A stretch of DNA of 64,000 nucleotides from Flavimobilis soli (GCF_002564025.1 NZ_PDJH01000001.1:1612001-1676000), one strand, 5' to 3'. Shown: positions 50,453-60,102, counted from the stretch's first letter. Notes: a model not told the origin generated them from the sequence alone. Program-made: numbers and translations.

Positions 50453-51753
50453 GCCGCCCGCGCCAGCTCGACGTGCACCTGCACGGCACCCGCGCCGCCG
50501 TCATCACGGAGACACCGGCCGGCCTCGTCCTCGACTACGAGCCCGCGTACGTCTCCGCCTTCGGCGACTACCCGCTGTCCTTCTCTCTGCCGATGACCTC
50601 CCGCCGGCACAAGGGCGATCGCGTCACGAACTACCTCGACAACCTCCTGCCCGACAACGGCGAGGTCACGCGCGAGTGGGCCCGCATTCACGGGGCGAAG
50701 TCCGCCCGGCCCTTCGACCTGCTGTGGCACGTCGGCGCCGACTGCGCGGGGGCCGCCTCGTTCTTCCCGCACGACACCGACCCGTCCGAGGCGGGCGCGC
50801 TCGAGCCGACTGACGAGGCGACGATCGCCGAGCGCATCCGCGGCTTGCGCGCCCGCTCGAGCACCTGGGTCCCCTCCGACCACCCCGGGCGGTTCTCGCT
50901 CGGTGGCGCACAGTCGAAGTTCGCCCTGGCCCGCCACGGCGACCGGTGGGCGGTCCCCACCGGGGTCGTCCCCTCGACCCACATCTTCAAGACCGGAGTC
51001 GACGGCCTCGAATCCTCCGACGTGATCGAGTTCCTGACCATGCGCGTCGCGGCCGCGCTCGTGGGTCAGGTCGTGCCCGTCGCGCCCGTCGAGCTCATGT
51101 GGTTCGAGGATCAGCATGCTCTCGTCGTCGAGCGCTTCGACCGTCACGCGACCGACGGCGGCGTCCTGCGTGTGCACGCCGAGGACATGTGCCAGGTGGT
51201 CGGCGAGTCGTCCCTGCGCAAGTACGAGTCCCAGGGCGGGCCGGGCATCACGCGCGTCTTCACGGCGCTCGACCTGCTCCCTGCAGCGAACCGGGCCGAG
51301 GCTAAGCGCGCCTTCGCCGTGGCTCTCGCGTTCAACTGGGTGGCCGGCGGCACGGACGCGCACGCGAAGAACTACTCGTTGTACGTCGGCCCGTCCGCCA
51401 CCCTCACGCCGCTGTACGACCTCGCGTCGTACGCCCCGTACGCAGCGCCGTTCTTTCCCCAGACCCGCTTGCCGATGTCGAGGGTCAAGATGCCGATGCG
51501 GGTCAGCGGCAACGAGCACTTCGGCGACGTGGATCGGGTGCACTGGCGCTCGATCGCGCGCGACGCGCAGATCGACCCGCGCGAGCTCGTCGAGATGATC
51601 GCGGCGATGGCGACCTACCTGCCCGCAGCGTGGGCGGGCGAGCTCTTCCATCTGGCCGAGCTCGACGAGTCCATGCTGACCCCGGTGGTCCTCTCCTCGA
51701 CGAGCGCGCTCGCGGCGTGGTGCGACGAAGTGCTCAAGACGCTCGGGGCGTGA
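50449..51753 (+). CDS. hipA: HipA-like Ser/Thr kinase toxin
   Basis: 434 aa. The N-terminal HipA_N region includes SFSLPMTSRRHKGDRVTNYL, then NLLPDNGEVTREWARIHG. The kinase core has the activation loop region SLGGAQSKFALARHGDRW, ERFDRH, the catalytic GGTDAHAKNYSLYV and the metal site TPLYDLASYAP. Family HipA phosphorylates glutamyl-tRNA synthetase and halts translation; all key motifs appear intact. It ends ALAAWCDEVLKTLGA, the segment repeated as a remnant at 11250-11324. Confidence 0.9.
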   Translation: MSRPRQLDVHLHGTRAAVITETPAGLVLDYEPAYVSAFGDYPLSFSLPMTSRRHKGDRVTNYLDNLLPDNGEVTREWARIHGAKSARPFDLLWHVGADCAGAASFFPHDTDPSEAGALEPTDEATIAERIRGLRARSSTWVPSDHPGRFSLGGAQSKFALARHGDRWAVPTGVVPSTHIFKTGVDGLESSDVIEFLTMRVAAALVGQVVPVAPVELMWFEDQHALVVERFDRHATDGGVLRVHAEDMCQVVGESSLRKYESQGGPGITRVFTALDLLPAANRAEAKRAFAVALAFNWVAGGTDAHAKNYSLYVGPSATLTPLYDLASYAPYAAPFFPQTRLPMSRVKMPMRVSGNEHFGDVDRVHWRSIARDAQIDPRELVEMIAAMATYLPAAWAGELFHLAELDESMLTPVVLSSTSALAAWCDEVLKTLGA

Positions 51754-51792
51754 ACTCCCGAGCGCTCGTCTCCTCGTCTCCGCCGGTACGGG

Positions 51793-52290
51793 TCAGCCGG
51801 CCTGCCAGGTCCAGTGCCAGGGCTCGCCTGAGATGGTCTCGAAGAACCCGAACGTCGGGGCGTGCTCGCGCATCCACATGAGCGCCTCGGTGTTGAGCGT
51901 GAGGTCGACGCTCGTGCCGTCGCCGTGCTCGCTCTCGCCGAGGGGTGCGGCGCGGCCGCCGTCCTCGAGGAGGCCGTAGAGGTCGATCATCTTGGCCTGC
52001 TCGGCGAGGTCGCGGTAGGCGGAGTTGACGCTGAGGTCGTGGCCGGCGTCGTGGGCGGCCTGCTTGAGCTGGGCGAAGGCGTCGGCGGCGGGGGCGATGA
52101 GCCGGTGGCCGGTCTCGATCTCGACGAGCCGGTCGTCGGGGATCCGGCCGTTGGTGTTCGCGGGTGCGGTCTGGCTCGCGGCGGCTGTGTCGGCCGCGTG
52201 CTCGCCGAGCAGGGTGCGGGCGGCGAGGACTCCTGCGGTGGCGATGACGGCGATGGCGAGGATGGCGAGCACGAGGCGGACGCGGGACAT
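51793..52290 (-). CDS. M15-family D-Ala-D-Ala carboxypeptidase (VanY-like)
   Basis: 165 aa. One N-terminal membrane segment (VLAILAIAVIATAGVLAA) is followed by an extracytoplasmic zinc peptidase domain: SVNSAYRDLAEQAKMIDLYG, GESEHGDGTSVDLTL (zinc His and Asp) and EPWHWTW (catalytic Glu and zinc His). It trims peptidoglycan stem peptides. ATG start. Shorter than many VanY proteins but with all ligands. Confidence 0.88.
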   Translation of the reverse strand: MSRVRLVLAILAIAVIATAGVLAARTLLGEHAADTAAASQTAPANTNGRIPDDRLVEIETGHRLIAPAADAFAQLKQAAHDAGHDLSVNSAYRDLAEQAKMIDLYGLLEDGGRAAPLGESEHGDGTSVDLTLNTEALMWMREHAPTFGFFETISGEPWHWTWQAG

Positions 52291-52509
52291 GCTGCGACGT
52301 TATGGCGTGGGGTTGCGGTGGGGCATCGTCCTGGGGTGTGACTGTCTCGCACGTCGGTGTCCACCCGTGAGTGGAGGCCTCGTCGGCAGTTGCGCAGGTC
52401 AGGGCCGGTTCTCCTGGGCGTCGCCCGGCCGCGCGGCAAGGACGCTGCCCCGCGGGGCCGCCTAGCTCTGTGCTCCCGGCTCCGGCTCCCGGCGCCTGGC
52501 ACCGGGCCG

Positions 52510-55500
52510 TCAGGCTCCGGCGAGGACGGTGATGCGGGAGGAGCCGTCGGGGGCGCGGCGGACGCTGATGCGGTCGGCGATGGCGCTCTTCATGGCTTCG
52601 ACGTGGGAGACGACGCCGACGGTGCGTCCGCCGGCGCGGAGCTTGCCGAGCTCGGCCATGACGAGGTCGAGGGTCGCGGGGTCGAGGGAGCCGAACCCTT
52701 CGTCGACGAAGAGGGTGCCGAGGTCGATGCCGCCAGACTCGGCGGTGACGACGTCGGCGAGGCCGAGGGCGAGGCACAGGGAGACGTAGAAGGTCTCGCC
52801 GCCGGAGAGGGTCGCGGGCTCGCGTGCGGTCTCGGTGGTGTGGTCGACGATGCGCAGGGAGAGCCCGAGGCGGCGGCCTCCGCGGGACTCCTTCTCGGTC
52901 GACCGCTGCACCTCGTACCGGCCGGAGGACATCTGGCGCAGCCGGTCGTTGGCTGCGGCGAGGACGTCGTCGAAGCGACGGGCGAGGACGTAGGTCGAGA
53001 GGGTCAGCGCCGCGGAGTTGTCGGCGGTCGCGGCGGACGCGAGGTTGGCCATGCGGATCACGGGGGCGAGCGCCTCGCGCTCGGCGCGGGAGGCGTCGAG
53101 GGCGGCCTGGACGCCTCCTGCGGCCGTGCGGGCGCGGCTGAGCGTGTCCTCGGTGAGCGCCACGAGGTGCTTGTCCTGCTCGAGCGCCTCGGCGGCTGCG
53201 GCGAGGACGGCCTCCGCCTGGGTGAGGGCGTCGGCGGTCTGGTCGACGGTGAGCTCGTCGGGGAGCGCGGCGATCTCGGGGCGAGCGAGCCCGTCGCGGA
53301 CGGCGGCCTGCGCGTGCTCGACCTCGGCGACCTGCGCGGCGAGGCGTTCGTGCTCGGCCTTGTCGAGCGCCGCGGCCCGCGCGGCCGAGGCGTCGTCGAA
53401 CTTCTCCTCGGCGAGCGCAGCCTGGGCGGCAGCGGCGAGGCGGGTGTGTGCCTCGTGGGCGCGGCGCTGGTCTGACGACGCCTCAAGCAGGTGCTCGAGC
53501 AGCCTGGACTGCAGCTCGAGGTCGTCCCGGACGTGTGCGAGCGTCACGCCGTCATCGTCCGCGTCGCGCGCGAGGTGGTCGGTCTCGGCGTCCGCGCGCG
53601 CCTCGCGCACCGCGTCGCGGTCCTGCTCGAGGACAGTGCGCTGCTCGGTGACGGCGGCGGCCTCGGCGGCGATCCGCGACTCGAGGGCGGCGGCTTCTGC
53701 GCGCATGCGGGCGGTCTCGGCGTCGTGCGCCTCGATCGCTGCGGTGACGGTCGCGAGCGTCGTGACGGCCGCCTCAGCCTCGGTGAGCGCGGCTCGCGCG
53801 GTCTCGACCGCGGCCAGCGCGTCGGCGGTGGTCGCGTCGCCGGCCGCGGCGCGGAGGCGGGCGAGCTCGGCGTCGAGGTGGGCGCGCGCGTCGCGTGCGT
53901 CGGCGAGGGCCCGTTCGGCGTTCTCGCGGTCTGCGGCTGCGGCGTCGACCTGTTCGGGGGAGACGTGGTCCGCGCCGACGGTCGCGGGGGCGGGGTGCTC
54001 GGTGCCGCCGCAGACGGCGCACGGCTCGCCGGGGACGAGCTGGGTCGCGAGCTCGCCGGCGATCCCGTCGATGCGCGCACGCCGCAGGCGGGCTTCGCGA
54101 TCCACGGCAGCGGCTGCGTCCGTCGCGGTCTTGACGACGATCGCGTCAGCGGCCTCGATCGTGGGGGCGAGGGCGTCCACGGCGCGCGCTGCTGCGAGCC
54201 GGTTCTCGGCGGTCGTCAGCGCCCCGCGACGTGCGTCGACGAGCGCCGCCGTCGTGGTCGCCTCGCCCGCCTGAGCAGCGAGGACGAGGCGCTGCGCGGG
54301 CCGCTCGGCCAGAGCGGACTCGCTCGTGGCGAGCGCCTGTCGCAGCTCGGCAACCGCCTCGTCCCGTGCGTCGAGCGTCACCGCGCGCTCCGTGAGGCCG
54401 CGCTCGATCGTCACGAGGCGGCGCAGCTCCCCCGCGCGAGCGCGGCGCTCGTCGATCTCCGAGCGCAGCGTCTCGTCGCCGGGCACGGGAGCGTCGTCGC
54501 GTTGCGTCGCGGTGAGCCACGAATGCAGGACGGGGTGCTCGTGCGCGTCGACGAGCGCGTTCTCGAGGGTCGTCGCAGCCTTGGCGAGGGTGCCGGCGGC
54601 GAGCTCGAGCTCGTCGAGCCGGGGCAGCACGACGGCGGCGCGGCGGGCCGCGTCGAGGCGCTGCACGCGGGCAGCGTGCTCGGTCGCACCTGCGGCGAGC
54701 TCGTCGCGGCGGGCGTGCAGCTCGTGACGCGCGACGACGAGGCGGTGCGTCGTGACCGCGGCGACGTGCCTCTCGCTCGCCTCGCTGTGGGCCGTGGCAG
54801 ACACCGCGCACGCGGCGGTGAGCCGCTCGTGCTCAGCGCCGAGCGTCGCGAGGTGGCCGTCGATCGCGGCCGTCAGCTCGGCGGCTCCGACGACCGACCC
54901 GGCGAGCCCTGCGACGGCGTCCCTCTCTTCCGGCTCGAGTCGCGCGGCCTCGATGAACGTCGCTGCGGCGCGGCCGATGCTCTGCTCGGCGGCGAGGACG
55001 CGGCGGTCCGCCTCCTTGCGCGCCTCGACGAGCTCGTTCTGGATGCGCTGGTAGATCTCCGTGCCGAACACACGCTGCAGGAGCGCGGAGCGGTCCTCGG
55101 GCTTGGCGCGCAAGAAGCTCGCGAACTCGCCCTGCGGCAGCACGATCGTCTGGACGAACTGCTCCCGGCTGAGACCGAGGATCCGGCCGATCGCGTCGCC
55201 GACCTCGTCAGCGCGGCTGCTGAGGAGCTGGCCGGGCGCCTGGTCGCCAGGGTCCCTGCTCGTGTCGAGCGCGTCGGCGTCCGCCGCAGAGAGCTGCCAC
55301 AGGTTGACCTTGGTCTGCTGGCGCGTGGTGCCGGTGCCGCGCTGCTTGGGCCGGTCGTACGCGGGGCTGCGTCGCACCCGGTAGACGCCCGCGGGGACCT
55401 CGAGCACGAGGTCGACGAACGACTCGACCTCGGGACCGACGTGCGTCGACCGCAGCCGGTCGTCGCTCGCACCCGCGGACGCGACCTTGCCGTAGAGCGC

Positions 55501-55650
55501 GAAGACGATCGCGTCGATGATCGTGGACTTGCCCGCGCCCGTCGGGCCTTCGAGCAGGAAGAGACCACCTTCGGCGAGGCGCGCGAAGTCGATCGTAAAC
55601 GCGTCCTTGAACGGCCCGATCGCCTGGATCGTGAGCGAGCGCAGCTGCAT
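52510..55650 (-). CDS. sbcC: Exonuclease SbcC (SMC-like ATPase)
   Basis: 1046 aa. The N-terminal Walker A is FLLEGPTGAGKSTIIDAIVF (about 30-49). Two long coiled coils, very rich in Ala/Glu/Arg, run to and from a zinc hook with PGEPCAVCGGTEHPAP (CxxC) near residue 540. The C-terminal signature LSGGETFYVSLCLALGLADV and Walker B LFVDEGFGSLD close the ATPase. With SbcD it opens hairpins and blocked ends in DNA. The ATG shares one base with the sbcD stop (TGATG). Confidence 0.95.
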   Translation of the reverse strand: MQLRSLTIQAIGPFKDAFTIDFARLAEGGLFLLEGPTGAGKSTIIDAIVFALYGKVASAGASDDRLRSTHVGPEVESFVDLVLEVPAGVYRVRRSPAYDRPKQRGTGTTRQQTKVNLWQLSAADADALDTSRDPGDQAPGQLLSSRADEVGDAIGRILGLSREQFVQTIVLPQGEFASFLRAKPEDRSALLQRVFGTEIYQRIQNELVEARKEADRRVLAAEQSIGRAAATFIEAARLEPEERDAVAGLAGSVVGAAELTAAIDGHLATLGAEHERLTAACAVSATAHSEASERHVAAVTTHRLVVARHELHARRDELAAGATEHAARVQRLDAARRAAVVLPRLDELELAAGTLAKAATTLENALVDAHEHPVLHSWLTATQRDDAPVPGDETLRSEIDERRARAGELRRLVTIERGLTERAVTLDARDEAVAELRQALATSESALAERPAQRLVLAAQAGEATTTAALVDARRGALTTAENRLAAARAVDALAPTIEAADAIVVKTATDAAAAVDREARLRRARIDGIAGELATQLVPGEPCAVCGGTEHPAPATVGADHVSPEQVDAAAADRENAERALADARDARAHLDAELARLRAAAGDATTADALAAVETARAALTEAEAAVTTLATVTAAIEAHDAETARMRAEAAALESRIAAEAAAVTEQRTVLEQDRDAVREARADAETDHLARDADDDGVTLAHVRDDLELQSRLLEHLLEASSDQRRAHEAHTRLAAAAQAALAEEKFDDASAARAAALDKAEHERLAAQVAEVEHAQAAVRDGLARPEIAALPDELTVDQTADALTQAEAVLAAAAEALEQDKHLVALTEDTLSRARTAAGGVQAALDASRAEREALAPVIRMANLASAATADNSAALTLSTYVLARRFDDVLAAANDRLRQMSSGRYEVQRSTEKESRGGRRLGLSLRIVDHTTETAREPATLSGGETFYVSLCLALGLADVVTAESGGIDLGTLFVDEGFGSLDPATLDLVMAELGKLRAGGRTVGVVSHVEAMKSAIADRISVRRAPDGSSRITVLAGA

Positions 55651-56855
55651 CAGGCGCTCCTCTCCGCGGCCAGCACGTTCTCGAGGGCTCGCCGCAGGAC
55701 GGCCTGCTCCGCCTCGTCCGGAGCAGCAGCCTCGCCGCCTCCGCGCACGTGCGTCACGAAGTCGCAGCAGACGTCGAACGGGTCGGCCGCCGTCAGGTGC
55801 GGTGCATCCGCACCCTCGCCGACGCGCGCAGGCGGCTCGTGCAGCACCGCGAGCGCGTGCGGCAGCCGGGCCCTGACCCGGGCCACGAGGTTCTCGGGGC
55901 GGGCCGGGTCGGTCACGTGCACGCGCGTCCAGCAGTCGACGTGCTCCTCGCCGAGCTCGCCGAGGATCTCCTCGAGGGTCCCGCGGACCTCAGTCAGACG
56001 GCGCGGCACGGGCGCCGCGATCAGCTCAGGCTCGCCGTGCACACCGTCGGCGCGCAGGTCGACGACGACGCTCGACTTGCGGTGGTTCATCTCCGAGAAC
56101 GAGTACGCGAGCGGCGACCCCGAGTACCGCGCGACCGTCCGCCGCCCGTCGAGGTCGGCGACCGGCACGCGCTGCGGGCCGTGCAGGTGCCCGAGCGCGA
56201 CGTAGTCGACGCCGCGGAACACGCCCGACGGCACCGAGTCCACGCCGCCCACGCGGATGTCCCGCTCCGACTCGCTCGCCTCGCCGCCCACGACGAACGT
56301 GTGCGCCGCGAGGACCGACGGCACGGGCGCGCCCCCGCGCGCCCGCCGCCGAGCCATGTCCGCCTGCACCCGCTCCATCGCGGCGGTCGTGACCGCCTCG
56401 TGGGACCGGGCCAGCGGTCCGTCCTCGCTCGCGAGGACGTGCCTCGCGTCGTCCGGGTCCAGGTACGGCAGCGCGTACACGAGCGCACCCAGGTTCCCCT
56501 CGGCGTCGTGCAGCTCGACCGCCGTGCCCACGTCCCGCGAGCGCGCCCGCACGTGCAGGCCCTCGCGCATCAGGTCCGCACCGAAGCCGAGCCGCGCCGC
56601 CGAGTCGTGGTTGCCCGGCGACACGACGACCTGCGTCACCTCGAGCAGTCGGCGCAACGTGCCCGACAACAGCTCGACCGCCTCGACCGGCGGGATCGCC
56701 CGGTCGTACACGTCCCCGGCGACGACGACCGCGTCGATACCCTCCGCCCGCACCACCTCGACCAGGTGGTCCAGGTACGCCGACTGGTGGCCCAGCAGGT
56801 TGACGCCGTGGAGCGTCCGGCCCAGGTGCCAGTCGGAGGTGTGGAGGATCCGCAT
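55650..56855 (-). CDS. sbcD: Exonuclease SbcD (Mre11-type nuclease)
   Basis: 401 aa metallophosphoesterase. MRILHTSDWHLGRTLHGVNL, VVVAGDVYDRAIPP, VVVSPGNHDSAARL, LAAHTFVVGG and YVALGHLHGPQRV are the five phosphoesterase motifs with Asp, His and Asn ligands. The C-terminal ~120 aa is the SbcC-binding region. ATG 56855 places the first motif at the N-terminus as in all SbcD. Operon sbcD-sbcC. Confidence 0.95.
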   Translation of the reverse strand: MRILHTSDWHLGRTLHGVNLLGHQSAYLDHLVEVVRAEGIDAVVVAGDVYDRAIPPVEAVELLSGTLRRLLEVTQVVVSPGNHDSAARLGFGADLMREGLHVRARSRDVGTAVELHDAEGNLGALVYALPYLDPDDARHVLASEDGPLARSHEAVTTAAMERVQADMARRRARGGAPVPSVLAAHTFVVGGEASESERDIRVGGVDSVPSGVFRGVDYVALGHLHGPQRVPVADLDGRRTVARYSGSPLAYSFSEMNHRKSSVVVDLRADGVHGEPELIAAPVPRRLTEVRGTLEEILGELGEEHVDCWTRVHVTDPARPENLVARVRARLPHALAVLHEPPARVGEGADAPHLTAADPFDVCCDFVTHVRGGGEAAAPDEAEQAVLRRALENVLAAERSA

Positions 56856-57046
56856 GCCACGCACGTTATCGGCTGCGGCTGACACGACCGGACAGGCCCG
56901 CCGCAACCGCGACAAACCGCCCCTCCGAAGGTGCGAACGGAGGCGCGAACGACACCCCGGAGGTTCAGTTTCGAGACAGGCGTGCCGATATCTGGGTACC
57001 CGCACCACGACCCGTGGCCGGGCCCCTGACGTAGAGGACGTGCACC

Positions 57047-58162
57047 GTGTTCTCGTTGAGAGAGATCCAGGCTCTGGACGAGTCCGACTTCCCGTTCCGC
57101 GAGGCGTGGGAGGCCGACGAGCCTCTCTACCGCGACGCCCCGCGGCTGGGTCGCAGCGTTCAGCTCCACACGACGCCCGACTGCCCCGACGCGCGCAAGG
57201 CCAAGCTCTTCGTGCCGTGGGACCTTCACCGTTCCGAGCCCGGCGCCGTGTGCAGGACGTGCGCGGTCGACGACTCCGACGAGCAGGTCGCGATGCGCCG
57301 CACCCCCGGCCTGATCGACGTCGTCCGCGACGTCGGCGCGTGGACCCGGGCGGTCGACGAGCTCCAGGGCGCCCACCACGAGCGCGCCCGCCAGGTACTC
57401 CTCGCTGACGCCCTCGACGTCCTGCGCTCCCCGTTCCTCGCCCGCGGCGCGACGTCCTGGATGCCGTTCGAGACGAACCGCGACGCCTGGAACGCGTGCG
57501 GCCTCGACCGCGGCACCTACGTGCGCGACTGGATCACCCGCAAGTACGACGAGGCGTGGGCGATGGTCTCCGCCGTGCAGAACGAGATCCTCCGCGAGCG
57601 CGACAAGGACGAGGAGAAGATGTGGGTGCTCATGAGCATGTCCCACGTCTTCGAGCCCGTCGCCGCGTGGACGCGCCCCTACACGCCGTCGCCGCGGTTC
57701 CGCATCGCTTCGCCGCCCGTCGCCGTCATGGACCAGATCCCGCCGCACCGCGACACGTTCCTCCTCGGCCCGTACGACGGCGAGCTCAAGAAGGACGTCT
57801 GGCAGACGTTCGTCGAGCTCCTCGACGCGCACGCGACCGGCCTCTTCGGCCTCGACCGTGACGAGGCGATGTACGACCACGTCCGGAGCCTGTTCGCCGC
57901 TGCGAAGCTCGCGGGCGACTACCCGCGCTTCAACCTCGCGCGCGAGCGTCGCCGCGAGGAGGAGTACCAGCGCGCGCTCGAGCGTGAGGCCGCGAAGGCG
58001 GCCAAGGAGGCCGCCGAGGCGGCTGCTGCGGCCGAGGCAGCAGCAGCCGGAACAGCCGGAGCCGACGGCGCGGGAGACCTGAGCGACGACGTCGTCCACG
58101 CGCCTGCCGAGGGGGACGCACCCGCAGCGCAGGCCGACGGCGAGGCGCTCGCCCCCGCGTGA
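57047..58162 (+). CDS. Conserved-looking protein of unknown function with helical Ala/Glu tail
   Basis: 371 aa. A soluble N-terminal region has TTPDCPDARKAKLFVPWDLH and CRTCAVDD, whose Cys (CPD and CRTC) might bind a metal or be coincidental. The middle part (about 90-290) is rich in aromatic and charged residues. Residues ~290-340 form a charged helix or coiled coil (RERRREEEYQRALEREAAKA) and then an Ala-rich tail. I do not recognise the family. GTG start. It stands alone between the divergent sbcD and the NYN gene. Confidence 0.7.
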   Translation: MFSLREIQALDESDFPFREAWEADEPLYRDAPRLGRSVQLHTTPDCPDARKAKLFVPWDLHRSEPGAVCRTCAVDDSDEQVAMRRTPGLIDVVRDVGAWTRAVDELQGAHHERARQVLLADALDVLRSPFLARGATSWMPFETNRDAWNACGLDRGTYVRDWITRKYDEAWAMVSAVQNEILRERDKDEEKMWVLMSMSHVFEPVAAWTRPYTPSPRFRIASPPVAVMDQIPPHRDTFLLGPYDGELKKDVWQTFVELLDAHATGLFGLDRDEAMYDHVRSLFAAAKLAGDYPRFNLARERRREEEYQRALEREAAKAAKEAAEAAAAAEAAAAGTAGADGAGDLSDDVVHAPAEGDAPAAQADGEALAPA

Positions 58163-58235
58163 CCCACGCGTGACCCGCGCGGCCTGACCTGGCACGCGAT
58201 AGCCTCGCAGCACCGCCCAGGGAAGGATCCGCCGC

Positions 58236-59057
58236 ATGCCCCCCGCCACGCCCGAGTCACGGCCGCACGTCAACCTCGCCGTCCTCATCGACGCCGACAA
58301 CGCCGCGCCCGCGATCGTCGAGGGATTGTTCGAGGAGATCGCGCGCTACGGCGTCGCGAGCGTCAAGCGCATCTACGGCGACTGGACCCAGCCCAACCTC
58401 GGCGGCTGGAAGAAGGTGCTCCTCGACCACTCGATCCAGCCGATGCAGCAGTTCGCGTACACGCACGGCAAGAACGCGACCGACAGCGCGCTCATCATCG
58501 ACGCGATGGACCTGCTGTACACGGGCCGCTTCGACGGGTTCTGCCTCGTGTCGTCCGACTCCGACTTCACGCGCCTCGCGTCGCGCCTGCGCGAGGAGGG
58601 CCTGACGGTCTACGGCTTCGGTGAGCGCAAGACGCCGAAGCCGTTCGTCTCCGCGTGCGACAAGTTCATCTACACCGAGCTGCTGCGCGCGGACGCGCAC
58701 CCGGCGGACGAGACGTCGGCCGACGCGACCGAGGCCCCCGCGAAGCCGACGCGGGGCACGAAGAAGGACAAGGGCGAGCCCACCGCGAAGGCGGAGCCGG
58801 TCAAGGAGGACACGAAGCGCGACGCAAAGGCGTCGCCCGTCCCGATCCGGCTCATCACGAAGGTCATCGACGACGTGTCGGACGACGACGGCTGGGCATC
58901 GCTCGCTTCCGTCGGGCAGAACCTTACGAAGCTGCGGCCCGACTTCGACCCCCGCCTCTACGGCTTCTCCAAGCTGAGCGCGCTCATGAAGGCGCAGCCG
59001 CGCATCGAGTCCCGTCAGAGCAACAAGCACATCGAGGTCCGCGTCCGCCAGCGCTGA
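58236..59057 (+). CDS. NYN-domain ribonuclease-like protein with C-terminal OST-HTH/LOTUS domain
   Basis: 273 aa. The PIN-like NYN domain (about 10-145) shows the acidic residues in AVLIDADNAAPAIVEGLFEE, KNATDSALIIDAMDLLYTGR and LVSSDSDFTRLASRLREEGL. A Lys/Glu/Thr-rich linker (about 150-195) leads to a LOTUS/OST-HTH domain (VIDDVSDDDGWASLASVGQN, then LRPDFDPRLYGFSKLSALMK). Family members cleave or bind RNA. Partners and targets are unknown. Confidence 0.9.
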   Translation: MPPATPESRPHVNLAVLIDADNAAPAIVEGLFEEIARYGVASVKRIYGDWTQPNLGGWKKVLLDHSIQPMQQFAYTHGKNATDSALIIDAMDLLYTGRFDGFCLVSSDSDFTRLASRLREEGLTVYGFGERKTPKPFVSACDKFIYTELLRADAHPADETSADATEAPAKPTRGTKKDKGEPTAKAEPVKEDTKRDAKASPVPIRLITKVIDDVSDDDGWASLASVGQNLTKLRPDFDPRLYGFSKLSALMKAQPRIESRQSNKHIEVRVRQR

Positions 59058-59210
59058 ACCGGCCGGGTGGCCGGCGCCCCGCTTCCGGCGCCCCTCCCCG
59101 CGGCGCGGCGCCCGCGCGACGGCGCCCCGCACCCCCGGCGCCACGCCGCACCGCCTCGCCGAGGCGGTGCATGCCGCACCGCGCCGCGCCACACGGCAGC
59201 GCCGCACGCT

Positions 59211-59420
59211 GAGTCAGTCAGTCCCAGCGCGAGTCCGTATGCCCCGACTGACGGAGTCGCGCGGGGACCGACGGATTCGCGCTCCCGCGCGCAAGGGCAG
59301 AGGCACGACGACCACAGGGACCGCAGGAGTCACGCCAGGACCGACGTACTCACCGCCCGCGGACCTCGGCGGGGGCCGCCGGGACTGACCGAGTCACGCC
59401 GGAACCGACGGACTCGCCGG
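59211..59420. repeat. CTGACGGACTC repeat cluster, second locus
   Basis: GAGTCAGTCAGTCCCAGC (59211-59228) faces GACTGACGGAGTCGC (59246), GACCGACGGATTCGC (59266), GACCGACGTACTCACCGCCC (59338), GACTGACCGAGTCACGCCGG (59383) and CCGACGGACTCGCCGG (59405). The same unit family as at 31077-31330. It lies in the 535-nt spacer between convergent NYN and YbaK genes; the first ~150 nt (59058-59210) is plain GC-rich sequence. Confidence 0.65.
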
Positions 59421-59447
59421 CAAGGTGGGCCTCCCCGGGCGAGGCAC

Positions 59448-59573
59448 AGCCCCGCAGGAGAAGGAGCCAGCCCCGCAGGAGCGCGAGCCAGCCCCGCAGG
59501 AGCGCGAGCCAGCCCCGCAGGAGCGCGAGCCAGCCCCGCAGGAGCGCGAGCCAGCCCCGCAGGAGCGGGAGTC
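59448..59573. repeat. 21-bp minisatellite, six copies
   Basis: Unit AGCCCCGCAGGAGCGCGAGC + C. Copies start at 59448, 59469, 59490, 59511, 59532 and 59553; the middle four are identical and the outer two diverged. One frame would read (EPAPQER)n, but that frame then runs antisense through the deacylase gene, so coding is doubtful. Confidence 0.85.
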
Positions 59574-59592
59574 AGCCGCACGGGCGCGGGCG

Positions 59593-60102
59593 TCAGCCGC
59601 GCGGCGTCTCCGGGTCGGTCACGTCCGCGACCGTCGCGGCGAGCGCCTCGACGAGGGCCGCGGCGTCGACCGTCGCCCCTGCGCCGTGGGTGCCCGCGCC
59701 GATCGACACCGTCCCCTGGATCGTCTCGTCGGCGATGACGGGGAGCGCGGTGCGCGATCCGAACGGGGTGATCGTGCCGCGTTCGTATCCGGTCACCTCG
59801 AGGGCTCCGGCGGCGTCGGGCATCGTCATGCGGTTGACGCCGAGGTGCGCGCGGAGCTTCTTCCAGGAGATCTCGCGCCCGCCGGGCACGAGCACGAACA
59901 GGTGGTCGCCCTCGCCGCGGCGCACGACGATCGTCTTGACGATGCCCGACGGCGCGACGCCACGAGCCGCGGCGGCCTCCTCGAGCGAGCGCACCCGCCC
60001 GTGCCGGGTGATCGTGAACTCGATCCCGGACGCCTCGAGCGCGGCGCGGGCGCGCGCGAGCCCGGGGTCGTCGTCGTGCGGGTCGGCAGTCGTGTCAGCC
60101 AT
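59593..60102 (-). CDS. YbaK/EbsC-type aminoacyl-tRNA deacylase
   Basis: 169 aa. The single YbaK fold includes RSLEEAAAARGVAPSGIVKT, IVVRRGEGDHLFVLVPGGRE, then KLRAHLGVNRMTMPD, VTGYERGTITPFGSRTALPV and the C-terminal GTVSIGAGTHGAGATVDAAA, all in family order. The conserved Lys in GIVKTIVVR is the active-site residue. These enzymes hydrolyse mischarged tRNA (Cys-tRNA-Pro or Ala-tRNA-Pro). ATG 60102. Confidence 0.9.
   Translation of the reverse strand: MADTTADPHDDDPGLARARAALEASGIEFTITRHGRVRSLEEAAAARGVAPSGIVKTIVVRRGEGDHLFVLVPGGREISWKKLRAHLGVNRMTMPDAAGALEVTGYERGTITPFGSRTALPVIADETIQGTVSIGAGTHGAGATVDAAALVEALAATVADVTDPETPRG

Noticed and set aside
59448..59573. Possible CRISPR array
   Set aside because: Head-to-tail 21-bp units without unique spacers.
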